Assembly: GCA_023630585.1 (NCBI GenBank)
Contig: CM042555.1
Span: 4,685,001-4,749,000, forward strand
Direction of reading: 5' to 3'
DNA from: Cranoglanis bouderius
Lineage: Eukaryota; Chordata; Actinopteri; Siluriformes; Cranoglanididae
DNA length: 64,000 nt
Position numbers and translations under genes: made by a program. Under the pieces are notes generated by a model, which worked only from the letters and a program-made list of their open reading frames with translations, made no database searches and was not told the origin of the DNA. This document shows, in pieces, positions 23,061 through 33,212 of this stretch (the first letter of the stretch is position 1; every line of letters begins with the position of its first letter).

Positions 23061-23112
23061 TTGCTTCATTGCGCCGGAGGTCCAGGATGATTTCTCACCT
23101 GGAGGAACTCAG
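23061..23112 (+). CDS. Very tentative small coding exon
   Basis: The acceptor-like sequence ttgttttagcgcag ends at 23060. A 52-base segment then reads CFIAPEVQDDFSPGGTQ in one frame up to a GT donor (caggtgggg) at 23113. The peptide is plausible but short, and the same segment has a stop in another frame. Its end phase does not pair directly with the start phase of the exon at 36488, so at least one exon would be needed between them. I would not rely on this call. Confidence 0.12.
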
Positions 23113-24020
23113 GTGGGGAAGAGAACGTCCCGGTCGTTCGTCTTCACTTCCTCTAGAGCTCCGTTCAGTTAGCAGTGAAGGCCAATCTCGTCTATTTGCC
23201 TTTACCCTAATCCTAACTCTTTTTATTTTACAAACTGTGTTTGTTTGAACGCGGGTCATAAATTAGCCACAGTTGATGTCTGGTTCGCGTTCTTTCCTTG
23301 GCCTGAGGAGAAAGATCAGGAAAGGTGTTGGGTAATTTGTTTCTGCTGTAACAGGAAAATGGCCCACCACCTGGTTTAGAGAGCTCAAGCTCTCTCCTGC
23401 TACACGCTACACACCGCCGTCCTCTTTTATTACCCCAATTATGGAGGCTGTTTAGTAGCCACCTTGCTGCACGTGTGCGTGTGTGTTGGATTGGTCGGCA
23501 TCTGGTTGGAGTAGGACCCACACACTCGCATACCCACTCCAGCCACATCAAACAGCCTGAGGGGAGTGTGAGTGTGCTGGGTGAGTCTCCCTCCCCCCAG
23601 CATCTAGATTGTCGTGCTGACCAAAAGTGCACTGATACCACAGACACCCAGACTTAGGAGACATTAACTAGGAGACGGTGTTTCATGTGGTTTAATAGAG
23701 ACTCTTGCTGTACACATGGAGTCAGACCTCCCCGTGCAAGCGGCTCACCCAAAAGGTAGCTAATGTCGAGCTCATTGTTACGAATAAAAGCGTCGCCCTA
23801 GCCACCGCCAACACTCTGGTGAGGGGGAAGAAAGAAACAGTCTGCTTTTTATATCCGCTAAATAAAGGAAAAGGCTGATCATATGGTAGTTTTATTAGGG
23901 AATCATAATGAAAGGAACATGTGTGACACGTTTGATGTGTCACATGCAGAAAGCAGAGTCAGCACAGTCCTCAGACAGTAGAATGTACAGAAGGCTGGTG
24001 TGATACTGACTACAGTATTT

Positions 24021-24021
<1 letters not shown>

Positions 24022-24073
<52 letters not shown>
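24022..24073. repeat. (AC)n microsatellite
   Basis: About 25 uninterrupted AC repeats, with no variant units. Confidence 0.97.
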
Positions 24074-24075
<2 letters not shown>

Positions 24076-24369
24076 TCAGCAGCATCAGTAGACCTGAAGC
24101 TATTAAACCATTTGTCATATTTCAACACTGTCATCACAGAATGAAAAATAAATATTAACAATGTTGTCACCTAGCAATTCACAGACTGTACAGTTTTAGG
24201 GAGTGGTCACTGAGTGTTTCCTACAACTCGAGGGCTCGAGCTCGATTTAGTTTGATAAATTGTCACGTCACGAATGTCAGGCAGCCACTGCAGAATCTCA
24301 CACTTAGAAAATAGAGCATTTATTATTTTTTTTATTCTTTACTTATCCAATCAACACAGACTGCTGCAA

Positions 24370-24500
24370 ATTTGTTAACATTTGTACGAAAAACTACGAT
24401 GGTTTTAGTAAAGGTTAGGGGCGGGGTTAGTTTTAGTGTCCAAATCTTTTCTTATAAGTTCGCTCATTTATGACAACAAGTTTGTTAATATTAATATATG
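24370..24500. repeat. Repeat fragment with ggttaggggcggggttag
   Basis: This segment and 26395-26560 both contain ggttaggggcggggtt. A distant version of ccaaatc...ttataagttcgctcat follows. The two flank the Tc1 cluster in the same orientation. They may be two copies of an old interspersed repeat. Confidence 0.4.
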
Positions 24501-24561
24501 TACATAAATAATTTATTTTTGTTTTGACTGGTTTATTTTGTAATAATTGAGATAAGCTCAG

Positions 24562-24563
<2 letters not shown>

Positions 24564-24643
<80 letters not shown>
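24564..24643. repeat. (AT)n microsatellite
   Basis: About 40 uninterrupted AT units end a few bases before the left end of the Tc1 derivative at 24648. A TA-targeting transposon landing beside a TA-rich tract is expected behaviour for the family. Confidence 0.97.
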
Positions 24644-24649
<6 letters not shown>

Positions 24650-25075
24650 CAGTGGGGGGAAAAAGTATTTGATCCCCTGCTGATTTTGTACGTTTGCCCA
24701 CTGACAAAGAAATGATCAGTCTATGATTTTAATGGTAGGTGTATTTTAACAGTGAGAGACAGAATAACAACAAAAAAATCCAGAAAAACGCATTTCAAAA
24801 AAGTTATAAATTGATTTGCATTTTAATGAGGGAAATAAGTATTTGACCCCTTCGACTTAGTACTTGGTGGCAAAACCCTTGTTGGCAATCACAGAGGTCA
24901 GACGTTTCTTGTAGTTGGCCACCAGGTTTGCACACATCTCAGGAGGGATTTTGTCCCACTCCTCTTTGCAGATCCTCTCCAAGTCATTAAGGTCATTTTC
25001 AATGCCCTGGCTGAGGGAAGGAGGTTCTCACCCAAGATTTGATAGTTCTGGGCTGATTCCTCACCGTTCTCATGA

Positions 25076-25345
25076 TCATTGAAACTCCACGAGGTGAGAT
25101 CTTGCACGGAGCCCCAGACCGAGGGAGACTGACAGTTTCTTCCATTTGCGAATAATCACACCAACTGTTGTCACCTTCTCACCAAGCTGCTTGGCGATGG
25201 TCTTGTAGCCCATTCCAGCCTTGTGTAGGTCTACAATCTTGTCCCTGACATTCTTGGACAGCTCTTTGGTCTTGGCCATGGTGGAGAGTTTGGAATCTGA
25301 TTGATTGATTGCTTCTGTGGACAGGTGTCTTTTTACAGGTAACAA
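25076..25345 (-). pseudogene. N-terminal DNA-binding part of a Tc1-like transposase
   Basis: The natural start is probably the Met of MAKTKELSKNVRDKIVDLHK, about 22 codons into the open frame (near 25279). The next 50 residues form the first helix-turn-helix of the paired-like domain (GYKTIAKQLGEKVTTVGVII), which binds the inner sites of the inverted repeats. The frame then runs into unrelated residues where an internal deletion joins the N-terminal part to the C-terminal tail. No catalytic residues remain, so it could at most encode a DNA-binding peptide. Confidence 0.8.
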
Positions 25346-25413
25346 GCTGAGATTAGGAGCACTCCCTTTAAGAGAGTGCTCCTAATCTCAGCTCATTACC
25401 TGTGTAAAAGACA
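25322..25413. repeat. Long near-perfect hairpin inside the Tc1 derivative
   Basis: The arm aagctgagattaggagcact (about 25344) pairs with agtgctcctaatctcagct (about 25374) around a short ccctttaagag loop. The pairing continues outward through ttacaggtaa / ttacctgtgtaa and aggtgtct / agacacct. Such hairpins occur at this place in related fish elements. It may affect transcription of the transposase or be a remnant of a nested palindromic element. Confidence 0.85.
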
Positions 25414-25651
25414 CCTGGGAGCCAGAAATCTTGCTCATTGATAGGGGATCAAATACTTATTTCCCTCATTAAAATGCAAATCAATTTATAACTTTTTTGA
25501 AATGTGTTTTTCTGGATTTTTTTGTTGTTATTCTGTCTCTCACTGTTAAAATACACCTACCATTATAATCATAGACTGATCATTTCTTAGTCAGTGGGCA
25601 AACGTACAAAATCAGCAGGGGATCAAATACTTTTCCCCCCAACTGTACAAA

Positions 25652-26332
25652 TACACTGATCAGCCATAACATTTAAACCACCTGCCTAATATTGTGTAGG
25701 TCCACCTTGTACCACCAAAACAGCTCTGACCCGTCGAGGCCTGGACTCCACAAGACCTCTGAAGGTGTGTTGTGGTATCTGCCACCAAGACATTAGCAGC
25801 AGATCCTTTCCTGAACAATTTTTGCAGTGTGGCAGGGCGCATTATTCTGCTGAAAGAGGCCACTGCCATTAGGGAATACCTTTGCCATGAAGGGGTGTAC
25901 TTGGTCTGCAACAATGTTTAGGTAGGTGGATGCCAGGACCCAAGGTTTCCCAGCAGAACATTGCCCAGAGCATCGCACAACCTCCGCCAGCTTGCCTTCT
26001 TCACGTAGTGCATCCTGGTGCCATCTCTTCCCCAGGTAAGCGATGCACACGCACCCGATCATCCACACGAGGTAAAAGAAAACGTGATTCATCAGACCAG
26101 GCCACCTTCAGCCATTGCTCCATGGTCCAGTTCTGATGCTCACATGCTTCCGGCAGTGGACAGGGTTCAGCATGGGCACTCTGTCCGGTCTGCAGCTACG
26201 CAGCCCCATACACAGCAAGCTACGATGCACTGTGTGTTCTGACACCTTTCTATCATAGCCAGTGTTAACTTTTTCAGCAATTTGTGCTGCAGTAGCTCTT
26301 CTGTGGGATCAGACCTGAGGGGCTAGCCTACA
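25652..26332 (-). mobile_element. Tc1-like transposon fragment, minus strand, family of 5235-6380
   Basis: The 3' inverted repeat is well preserved at the left (cactgatcagccataacatt). Reading leftward to rightward on the minus strand gives the C-terminal part, then the catalytic middle, and stops at about 26332, where the 5' third of the element is missing. An internal deletion near 25810 removes the segment with the catalytic Glu. The element begins only 5 bases after the previous Tc1 derivative ends, so the two insertions abut. Confidence 0.88.
25793..26092 (-). pseudogene. Tc1-like transposase fragment with Asp to Asn change
   Basis: This 99-codon stretch contains STYLNIVADQVHPFMAKVFP and then GLFQQNNAPCHTAKIVQE. 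In the family this motif is QQDNA, so the second catalytic Asp is Asn here (codon AAT on the minus strand). The first catalytic region upstream lies out of frame. With the Glu region also deleted, two of the three catalytic residues are lost. It matches the plus-strand copy at 5812-6138 almost residue for residue. Confidence 0.82.
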
Positions 26333-26394
26333 GCACTAAGTCATTTAAATAAATTTCCCTGAAACAATCTGGACAGGTGTTCTAGGACTTCATG

Positions 26395-26560
26395 GTCTCA
26401 CGCTTGCAAATTTGTAACCATTCCCGTGACCCAGTTCATATGAAAGGTTACGACGGTTAGGGGCGGGGTTACTGGTTGTAGCGTTCTGATTTTATATTGG
26501 ATTACATGTGAAAACGAACGAAATCCAACCACATAAATCTTGCTCATGAAAATTTGGACA
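26395..26560. repeat. Second copy of the ggttaggggcggggtt repeat
   Basis: It shares gttaggggcggggttac and neighbouring words with 24370-24500. It lies just beyond the truncated end of the Tc1 fragment. Confidence 0.4.
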
Positions 26561-26897
26561 AATTACTGTCTGAGATGAGGTTACAGGAAGTCAGTGTTAT
26601 GTTGGCGGTGATGCTTACAGGTCTGCTCTAGTCTTTTAATTAGATTTAGATTGACTTTATATGGTCTGACTATTTATAAAGAGCTGTTTGAAGTGTTCAT
26701 GTAAACTTGTCACATAACCTGTTTTTCTGCATGACTCATTTGATTGGGTCCCCGGTCAAAGCACTGAATGCACCCAGCCGCACACCTGGAATGGAGTTAC
26801 GAGAAAAGCAACTGTGTTCAAAGGAATCCAATTTCAAAGAAATCCATGCCGTGTACAGTCTGAATATTGTTACCAACTATTTATTGTTTTAAATAAG

Positions 26898-27710
26898 CAT
26901 GGACAAAGTACTGGGAAATTATACTTAAGTGAAAGATATAGATAATAGCTAATGTCTTCAAATGGTACTTAATATAAAACATTTTTTTTTTTAAATGTAC
27001 TCAAGTGGAAGTTTTTAAGTGATGGAATTAAGTTAATGTCATGTTTTCATGGTGTTTTCATCATTCGACTTAGAAGATGATTTTTGTGTTAAAGCAACTG
27101 CACCATTTTTCCTGAAAACATCATCATCTAGAATTTCACTTTCTGCCTAGCCAATTATGTTAGCTACTGGAATGGATGCTAGTCAAACCTGGCATTAACT
27201 TGGTTAATTCTAGCCATTGCTGTTAGCAAATTAGTTAAACTTGCCTCAACATGCTTTTTCATATTAGATAGCACGTGTGCCTTCTAGTGAGGCAAACAGG
27301 ACTCCTCATTTTATACAAGTTTTTGCTTACTCCAGCATATTGAAGCATTTTGCTGGGGTAGGACCAGGGTGCACATCCTCAAATTCAACACCGCAGTGTG
27401 GTGGCTTATCCACGTCTAGCATGAGTAGGTCAGAGCAGGTCAGATTTGGCCTGAGCTACATTGATGAAATAGATCCGATGCTAAACTGAAATGTAAATAA
27501 AATGTCCTGGAGCCCATTGGATTGGTATGTAGCCTAAGGTCATTGGCTTGATGAGAGTAAAAGAGACTTTCATGAAGTACTTTGAAGGTCTAAATAAAAA
27601 TGTTAAGAGTAAAAATGAAGAGTACTGAGTTTCAAGTTAAACTCAAGTAAAGTGTAAATATGCCAAAATGATATTTGAGTAATTGTACTTCGTTACTTTA
27701 GGATTTTCCA
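26898..27710. mobile_element. Possible hAT-like non-autonomous element
   Basis: The left part has atacttaagtgaaagatata and tactcaagtggaagttttta. The right part has actcaagtaaagtgtaaata and tgagtaattgtacttcgtta, words typical of the 'tacttgagtaaaagtac' type repeats common in fish. The ends are partly inverted relative to one another. The limits and family are inferred from memory of that sequence type. Confidence 0.35.
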
Positions 27711-27759
27711 ACCTCAGTTCCAAATACTCGAATCTTACACTCACTCTCACACGTCTATC

Positions 27760-28400
27760 CTGATGAAAACATCAGTACCCAGGCTTTTTCGGTCAGCCCG
27801 GACGTGGTGTGACCTCTCCTTAATGTGGCGATCAAACAAGCCCATTTGAAGCAGTGGGTTTATAAATGACCTAACCCAATAAGCCTTGTCTCCCATCTGC
27901 GTGTCTCGCATTTCCTCCCCATCCCGAACCCCACATTCATCAGGGTAATTGGTCTGCGTTGAAACACCGATGTCGCTTTTAAGCGCGTTTCCGTGCTGTT
28001 AAGAGCACACTGGCTTGGAGCAAGTGTCTGGCGAGGTGATTTTCTAGATCTGGGATCTAGAGATCCAGAAAATCGTAAGAGAAAGGGGGGGAAAAAAGCA
28101 GCAAGGTGACAGGAGGCGTTAATCATTTCATTTATTTGTAGGTTTTTCTTGCTTTATAGCTTTCTTTCCTTCTGTTCTTTTTGTTTCTCATCTGTGTGTC
28201 TGGAGCGCAGGGTTGACGAGGATCGATGGAGAGAGCATTACAGTAAAACGTATTGATCAGGCAGAGGGCGAGCCAGGGAGATGGCCAAGTGATGCAATGC
28301 TTAAAGGAATTTATCCTCTGACTTCTGCATTAACCTTCTATTGACTGCTTTGGCTGTCCATAATTAACACTCACTTTAGCTAAAGTGGTTAGTTTCAGCA
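27760..28400. other. Candidate conserved non-coding blocks
   Basis: Unique, GC-balanced sequence spans about 27780-28040 and 28215-28390, including tcatcagggtaattggtctg and gtgatgcaatgcttaaagga. A 37-base imperfect hairpin lies at 28038-28074 (gattttctagatc / gatccagaaaatc). No exon is supported. Confidence 0.3.
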
Positions 28401-28418
28401 CTGAACCGGACTGCATAT

Positions 28419-28421
28419 GTG

Positions 28422-28470
<49 letters not shown>
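28419..28470. repeat. (GT)n microsatellite
   Basis: About 25 GT units with a single T insertion. Confidence 0.95.
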
Positions 28471-28476
<6 letters not shown>

Positions 28477-28559
28477 AATTGGGAATAAGAATAAATGTAG
28501 GACAATGGGAGTCGAAATTCAAGTGCTATATGTATATTTGTGTGTGTGTGTGCGAGTGT

Positions 28560-28800
28560 GTTAGTGAACAGGCGAGCCCCAGTGGGCCCACAGGCGAGAG
28601 AATCATAGATACCCTTCGCATTAGCATGCTATTTCAGCAGGTCTGGCACTCGGGCTATAGGGTTTCGGGGCAAATTGAAATGAGCGATTGTATTGCCAAT
28701 CTCTGGTGAATGCGGCCCAGGCGGGAGAGGCTCGGCCTGGATCTCTCTGAGGTTAATCTAGACAGCACCGTACACTTGACACGCTCACTGGTTTCGACCT
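28560..28800. other. Candidate conserved non-coding element between GT tracts
   Basis: A unique block that includes cattagcatgctatttcagc, aaattgaaatgagcgattgt and tgaggttaatctagacagca sits between two GT microsatellites. Its composition suggests constraint. No donor/acceptor pair or long frame was found. Confidence 0.35.
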
Positions 28801-28820
28801 TCCCTTCTTTATTCAATGTT

Positions 28821-28877
28821 TGTGTGCGTGCGTGCGTGTGTGTGTGTGTGTGTATGTGTGTGTGTGTGTGTGTGTGC
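28821..28877. repeat. (TG)n microsatellite with CG-containing start
   Basis: TGTGCGTGCGTGCG leads into about 20 TG units with one TATG interruption. Confidence 0.95.
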
Positions 28878-29389
28878 ATGAGGTTAGATTCATACCTGCA
28901 TATATTTGCATTTTGTCTGGTGAGTTCTTCTGAAAGGTTGTAAAAGTAATCTCCTCTAATTATGGGTGTGAATGGGTGTCAACAAGCATCAAACAGTCAT
29001 TATCGTTGTTGTGATATATTACGACCCATTTATTAACGTTGGTATGATGTCTGTTTGGTTATTTTTGTAAATGTTGCGACAAGAGTACCTAGAGGTTTTC
29101 CATGATGCAGGATGAACACCTCCAAGAACATTTCATATTACAAATGTGTCTGCATGTTAATTATGTATCACGCAGCCCTGCCTTTGTGGTCCTTTTGTGC
29201 ATGAATATACTGTATGTGTGAGTGTGTGATTGTGGACCCAGGCTTGCGCAGGTGTCTGGTTGTGTGTCGAAGTGAGCCATCATAGAGCTCAATTTCAGTG
29301 TTCGAAAACGATCAGAATTGTCTCCAACGCTTTACGTTACTGTATCCTTTAATAACTAATGCTGCCGGGAATAAAACGCGACGCGGCCT

Positions 29390-29580
29390 GCAGTTATAGG
29401 AAAATAATGAACGATGGAGTGGTGTGATGAAGCGGCGTTACTTTTACCACCCTGAAGTCGATCATTTTCCAATAAAGCTTGTAGTCAGAACTACTGTCAG
29501 AGCTGCTGTTCTAGAAAATGAATCGACACCTTCTGACCAATCGGATTCGAGAATTCGACAGCGCTGTGGGATAATTAACA
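29390..29580. repeat. Dispersed hairpin repeat, same family as 59.44 kb
   Basis: The segment from cagttataggaaaataatga through ccaccctgaagtcgatcatt matches 59440-59530. It continues through gttctagaaaatgaatcgac and ccttctgaccaatcggattc to gcgctgtgggataa, a sequence I recognise as a common fish interspersed repeat. It carries short inverted ends. Confidence 0.6.
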
Positions 29581-29599
29581 TGAACAAGCTACAAATTTC

Positions 29600-30970
29600 A
29601 GAATTAATACGCAATAAGTAGCTAGCAGAGTAACCCATGCTTGGAATAATCACTTGCAAATACACCAACATAATTAATACCTACATGGACCCTCGACTAT
29701 AAATAAGTCAACAATGACCAACGTGATCTAATGCCTTAGTTCATATTTGCTGTAATTAATTGCCAGTATTCATGAAGCTGAATAAGGGAAGGGGGGAGGG
29801 GGTGCAAATATTTACACCCGGGCACCTGAGAGCAGTTAATTATCAGCATTTAGTAGGTAGCTGTAATATAATTTATGCTTATTTATATTGACTCCTTTGG
29901 AATGAAGGTGTAACATCAGTTAATACTTGCTGTTTTAACTTGCTTTATTACTTTGTTAACGTCTCTTATGGTTTATTAATGCTGGAATGTATGGTTTGCT
30001 TATGTTAAATAATGTTAGTTAATGGAGGATGAATTTTAAGAAAAATTATCTAATATTAAAATCTCAATTTGAATGTTTGAATGAAATCCAGTGTTTTACA
30101 TTAAGTCTGTCGAAATTTTTTGCATGATGTAGCACAGATCTTCACATATTTGTTTAAATTGTGTATCAATTTTCTAATCCAATTTTTTTTTTTTTTTTTA
30201 AATAAGAAAAAAAAAGTCTGTGTAATAGAAGTGATAGCGCATGTAAGTAGTTAACACTTTCCAGTATTCATGTTTTTGTGGCTGAATATCAGGTGTCGTT
30301 TTATTGAGTATATAGTGCACTGTATGTATACATGTATGTATCTTATACCCTATGTAGTGAGCATGTATAGTATAATATTTCAGATTAAGTCTTTTGTTTT
30401 GAGTGTTTTCTCTAAAAAATGTCAAATATGCAATAAGATCACAGTGTAGTGCTACTGCTGATGTTATTTCTGTCTCGTGGCGGTATAAAATTACAAGCTC
30501 ATTAATATACTAGCCACGTTCTAGTACTAGATCTCTTAAATCGTTTGAATTTGAAAGCCTTTTTTAAGGACCCCTAGTGTGTAAGATGTTCTTGCTACTT
30601 CCTGCTACTGTTACTGCTTCCTCTAACTAATTCTCCACTTCAGTAACTGATGAGCTCATTTCAGCACACACTCGTCTCCAGCCCCAAGGTCACCTAATCA
30701 TATCATTTATGAAGTGATGCGTGGCTTTATGGTACTTAGCCCATGTTAACAGATGCTGGTATTAAACCCTGATGTAAAGCACGGATGATGTATGGACGTT
30801 CCGTTTTTTTAATCGCCATCAACAGCGTGTAATGCTGTAGCGATCGAGAACGTGCAGGCTGAGACGCAGCACTTAAGAGGACAGACACGGCACCATTAAG
30901 TGGCCCTTACAAAATATATAACCACAAATAGTGGCCAAGAGGGGCTGTCCTCTGACCGCTTAAAGGCCCC
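29600..30970. other. AT-rich non-coding stretch; possible conserved block at its end
   Basis: It is mainly AT-rich with poly(T) near 30184-30200. The segment 30835-30980 (gaacgtgcaggctgagacgc, ggcaccattaagtggccctt, ctgaccgcttaaaggccccg) is unique, GC-rich and could be a conserved regulatory block. No gene is seen. Confidence 0.35.
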
Positions 30971-30981
30971 GAACCATCCAT

Positions 30982-30983
<2 letters not shown>

Positions 30984-31012
<29 letters not shown>

Positions 31013-31034
31013 TGTGTGTGTGTGTGTGTGTGTG
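30984..31034. repeat. Compound (GA)n(GT)n microsatellite
   Basis: About 14 GA units are followed directly by about 11 GT units. Confidence 0.95.
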
Positions 31035-31039
31035 TTGGA

Positions 31040-32240
31040 TGTTGGATGCAGTAGAGTGCAGACCTGTGTTTCAAATGTGTAAGATGAGTAATATTTTTAA
31101 GCTCTTTTAGAAGACTATATCAGAATTTTGTTTACTAAATGTGTGTATTTTTTAAATGATTGGTTTGTTTGTATTTATTTATTATTTGTTTTTACTGTGA
31201 TATATCCATTTCTAGTGGTAATTGCTGTCCAAATACATGATATCGCTCTTTATATGATCTACATGTCCCCATATTGACACTAATACATGCTAATACATGA
31301 AGCTATACATCGTAATGATGCAGTTTCCCTTAAAACTGAAGCTTGTTCATTCATTCATTCGTTCGTTCATTCATCAAACTTTCGATCTTTATTTGTTTAT
31401 TCCTGTAATATATCTGTTTGTTTGTTTGTTTGTTTGTTTGATTGACTGCGTTCAGTGAATATAGCAAGTATAATGTGAGAAAAAGTTCATTATAACTGAT
31501 GAAAGGCAAACAGTTCTCTCAAATGGAATCAGATTTGTGGTTCATACTCTGTGTTTTGTGTACTTTGCTTCTTTATGGAGCCCAAATGTCCCCGTAATAC
31601 GTGATCATTTTAACATTATGAAGATATTATATTTGGCTGGACCCCAACATTTTTCTCTTAATTTATTATTATTATTATTTTCATTAAAAATGCAGGCTGT
31701 ATTTTAAAAACCTGGAAACATGCAAAAGAATTGCATTAAACGCAAATGATACTTTTTTTTAACGCATATAAAATATTTCTTCCTTTAAGGTTAGGCTCAT
31801 GGTTGGTTGTATAATACATGTGAAATACCATCTGTAATTAGACCCTGATTTACTAAGATCACAAATAAAAGGAGCTAATCTGATAAACTGCATGCAGTTA
31901 ATGGGTGTGCTGTGATCTACAAAGAAGAATTGCACGACTGATGCAAAATCGTTGAGGAAGTAATACGTTTTTTTTGTTTTTTTTTGTGTGTGTGCGTATG
32001 CGCTCATTGTTGTCAATAGATGTCTCAGATCTCAAGGAGAGTCCCGGAACAGCAAAGCTGAAACTTGCCACACATAATTACTCATCATGTGTATTACTAA
32101 TTAAAGGATTAAAGGCAGTGAGACATGTTGAAAAACTGTTCACAATGCAATATGAATGCAACATGAAAGACAGGAGTGTGTGTTCGGTTTATAAAACGTC
32201 TTCACAGGATCTTTAGATGTCAGAATCAGAGGTGCGAACA
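31040..32240. other. AT-rich non-coding stretch
   Basis: It has short simple repeats (ttcattcattcattcgttcg at about 31347 and a gttt tetranucleotide run at 31417-31440). No exon or RNA gene is visible. Confidence 0.5.
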
Positions 32241-32484
32241 TGCAGCAAATACAGTGCTGTGAAAAAGTATTTGCCCCCATCCTGATTTCTTCTGTTTTTG
32301 TGCATATCTCATACTAAATAGTTTCAGATATACGATTTCAAATGAAATACAACATAAAACAAAGGCAACCTGAGTAAACACACAATAGTTATTATTATTA
32401 TTATTTTTTTTTTTTTTTTATTGAAGCAAAAAAAAGTTTCCCAACACGTATCACCCATGTGAAAAACTAACTGCCCCCTTAAAC

Positions 32485-32676
32485 TTAAAATGTAGTTGTG
32501 CCACCTTTAGCAGCAACAACTGCAACCAAACGCTTCCGATAACTGGAGATCAGTCTTTCACAGCGCTGTGGTGGAATTTTGGCCCACTCTTCTTTGCAGA
32601 ACTGCTTTAGTTCAGCCACATTGGAGGGTTTTCGGCAAAGAACTGCCCGTTTAAGGTCCTGCCACAGCATCTCCAT
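32485..32676 (-). pseudogene. Tc1-like transposase, C-terminal part
   Basis: It starts MEMLWQDLKRAVLCRKPSNV, where the Glu is the third acidic residue of the catalytic triad, and continues through ELKQFCKEEWAKIPPQRCER to a normal C-terminus at VVAAKGGTTTF. One base is missing just upstream, so the SPDLN part is out of frame. Confidence 0.85.
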
Positions 32677-32735
32677 TGGTTCAAGTCAGGACTTTGACAA
32701 GGTCACTCCAAAACTTTAATTTTGCTTTTTTTGAG

Positions 32736-32930
32736 TCATTCAGACTTACTCCTTACGCCTACGCCAAGTTGCCCAGGCCCTGAAACAGCAAAGCATCCCC
32801 ACACCATCACACTTCCACCACCATGCTTGACCGTAGGTCTGATGTTCTTTATGTGGAATTCGGTGTTTGGTTTACGCCAGATGTAACGGGACCCCTGTCT
32901 TCCAAACAGTTCCACAGAACATTTTCTCAA
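32736..32930 (-). pseudogene. Tc1-like transposase, central part
   Basis: It contains SVELFGRQGSRYIWRKPNTE and the Gly-rich KHGGGSVMVWGCFAVSGPGQ characteristic of the family, but lacks the WSDE motif normally found just before ELFG. It then runs into unrelated residues because the segment with the second Asp is deleted. Confidence 0.82.
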
Positions 32931-33020
32931 AAGTTTTGAAACGCCAAAATGCAGATGAACCTTAATGCTCTTCTGGGTTAGCAGTGGTTTTCACCTCGCT
33001 ACTCTTCCATGGATGCCATT

Positions 33021-33212
33021 TTATCCCAGTGTCTTTCTGATAGTGGAGTAATGAACAGTGACCTTTATTGATGCAAGAGAGGCCTGTAGGTCCTTTGATG
33101 ATGTCCTTGGCTCTTTTGTGACTTCCTGGATGAGTAGTTGCTGTGCTCTTGGAGGAATTTTGGAAGGTCGGCCACTTCTGGGAGGGTTCACTACTGTGCC
33201 GAGTTTTTTCAT
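33021..33212 (-). pseudogene. Tc1-like transposase, DNA-binding part
   Basis: The frame reads KKLGTVVNPPRSGRPSKIPP, the GRP-type linker (AT-hook-like) between the two helix-turn-helix halves of Tc1 transposases. The second helical region follows (KDLQASLASIKVTVHYSTIR). The residues upstream of this open stretch, ending near 33350, encode the first helix-turn-helix in another frame. It is part of the broken element at 32250-33735. Confidence 0.82.

Larger units (their letters stand above)
24648..25647 (-). mobile_element. Tc1-like deletion derivative, minus strand
   Basis: TA-bounded element of 1.0 kb. Its ends read cagtggggggaaaaagtatt and, inverted, at 25625-25645. The inverted repeats are about 210-230 bases (to about 24865 and from about 25435). 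On the minus strand the N-terminal transposase is kept (MAKTKELSKNVRDKIVDLHK, then KTIAKQLGEKVTTVGVIIRK, a helix-turn-helix) and so is a short C-terminal piece. The whole catalytic middle, roughly 600 bases, is deleted. A near-perfect hairpin at about 25322-25413 lies upstream of the start codon. Confidence 0.92.

Noticed and set aside
24370..26560. One large element split by the Tc1 cluster, with the ggttaggggcggggtt copies as its two halves
   Set aside because: Both flanking pieces contain the same segment rather than adjoining halves, so they look like two copies of a repeat.
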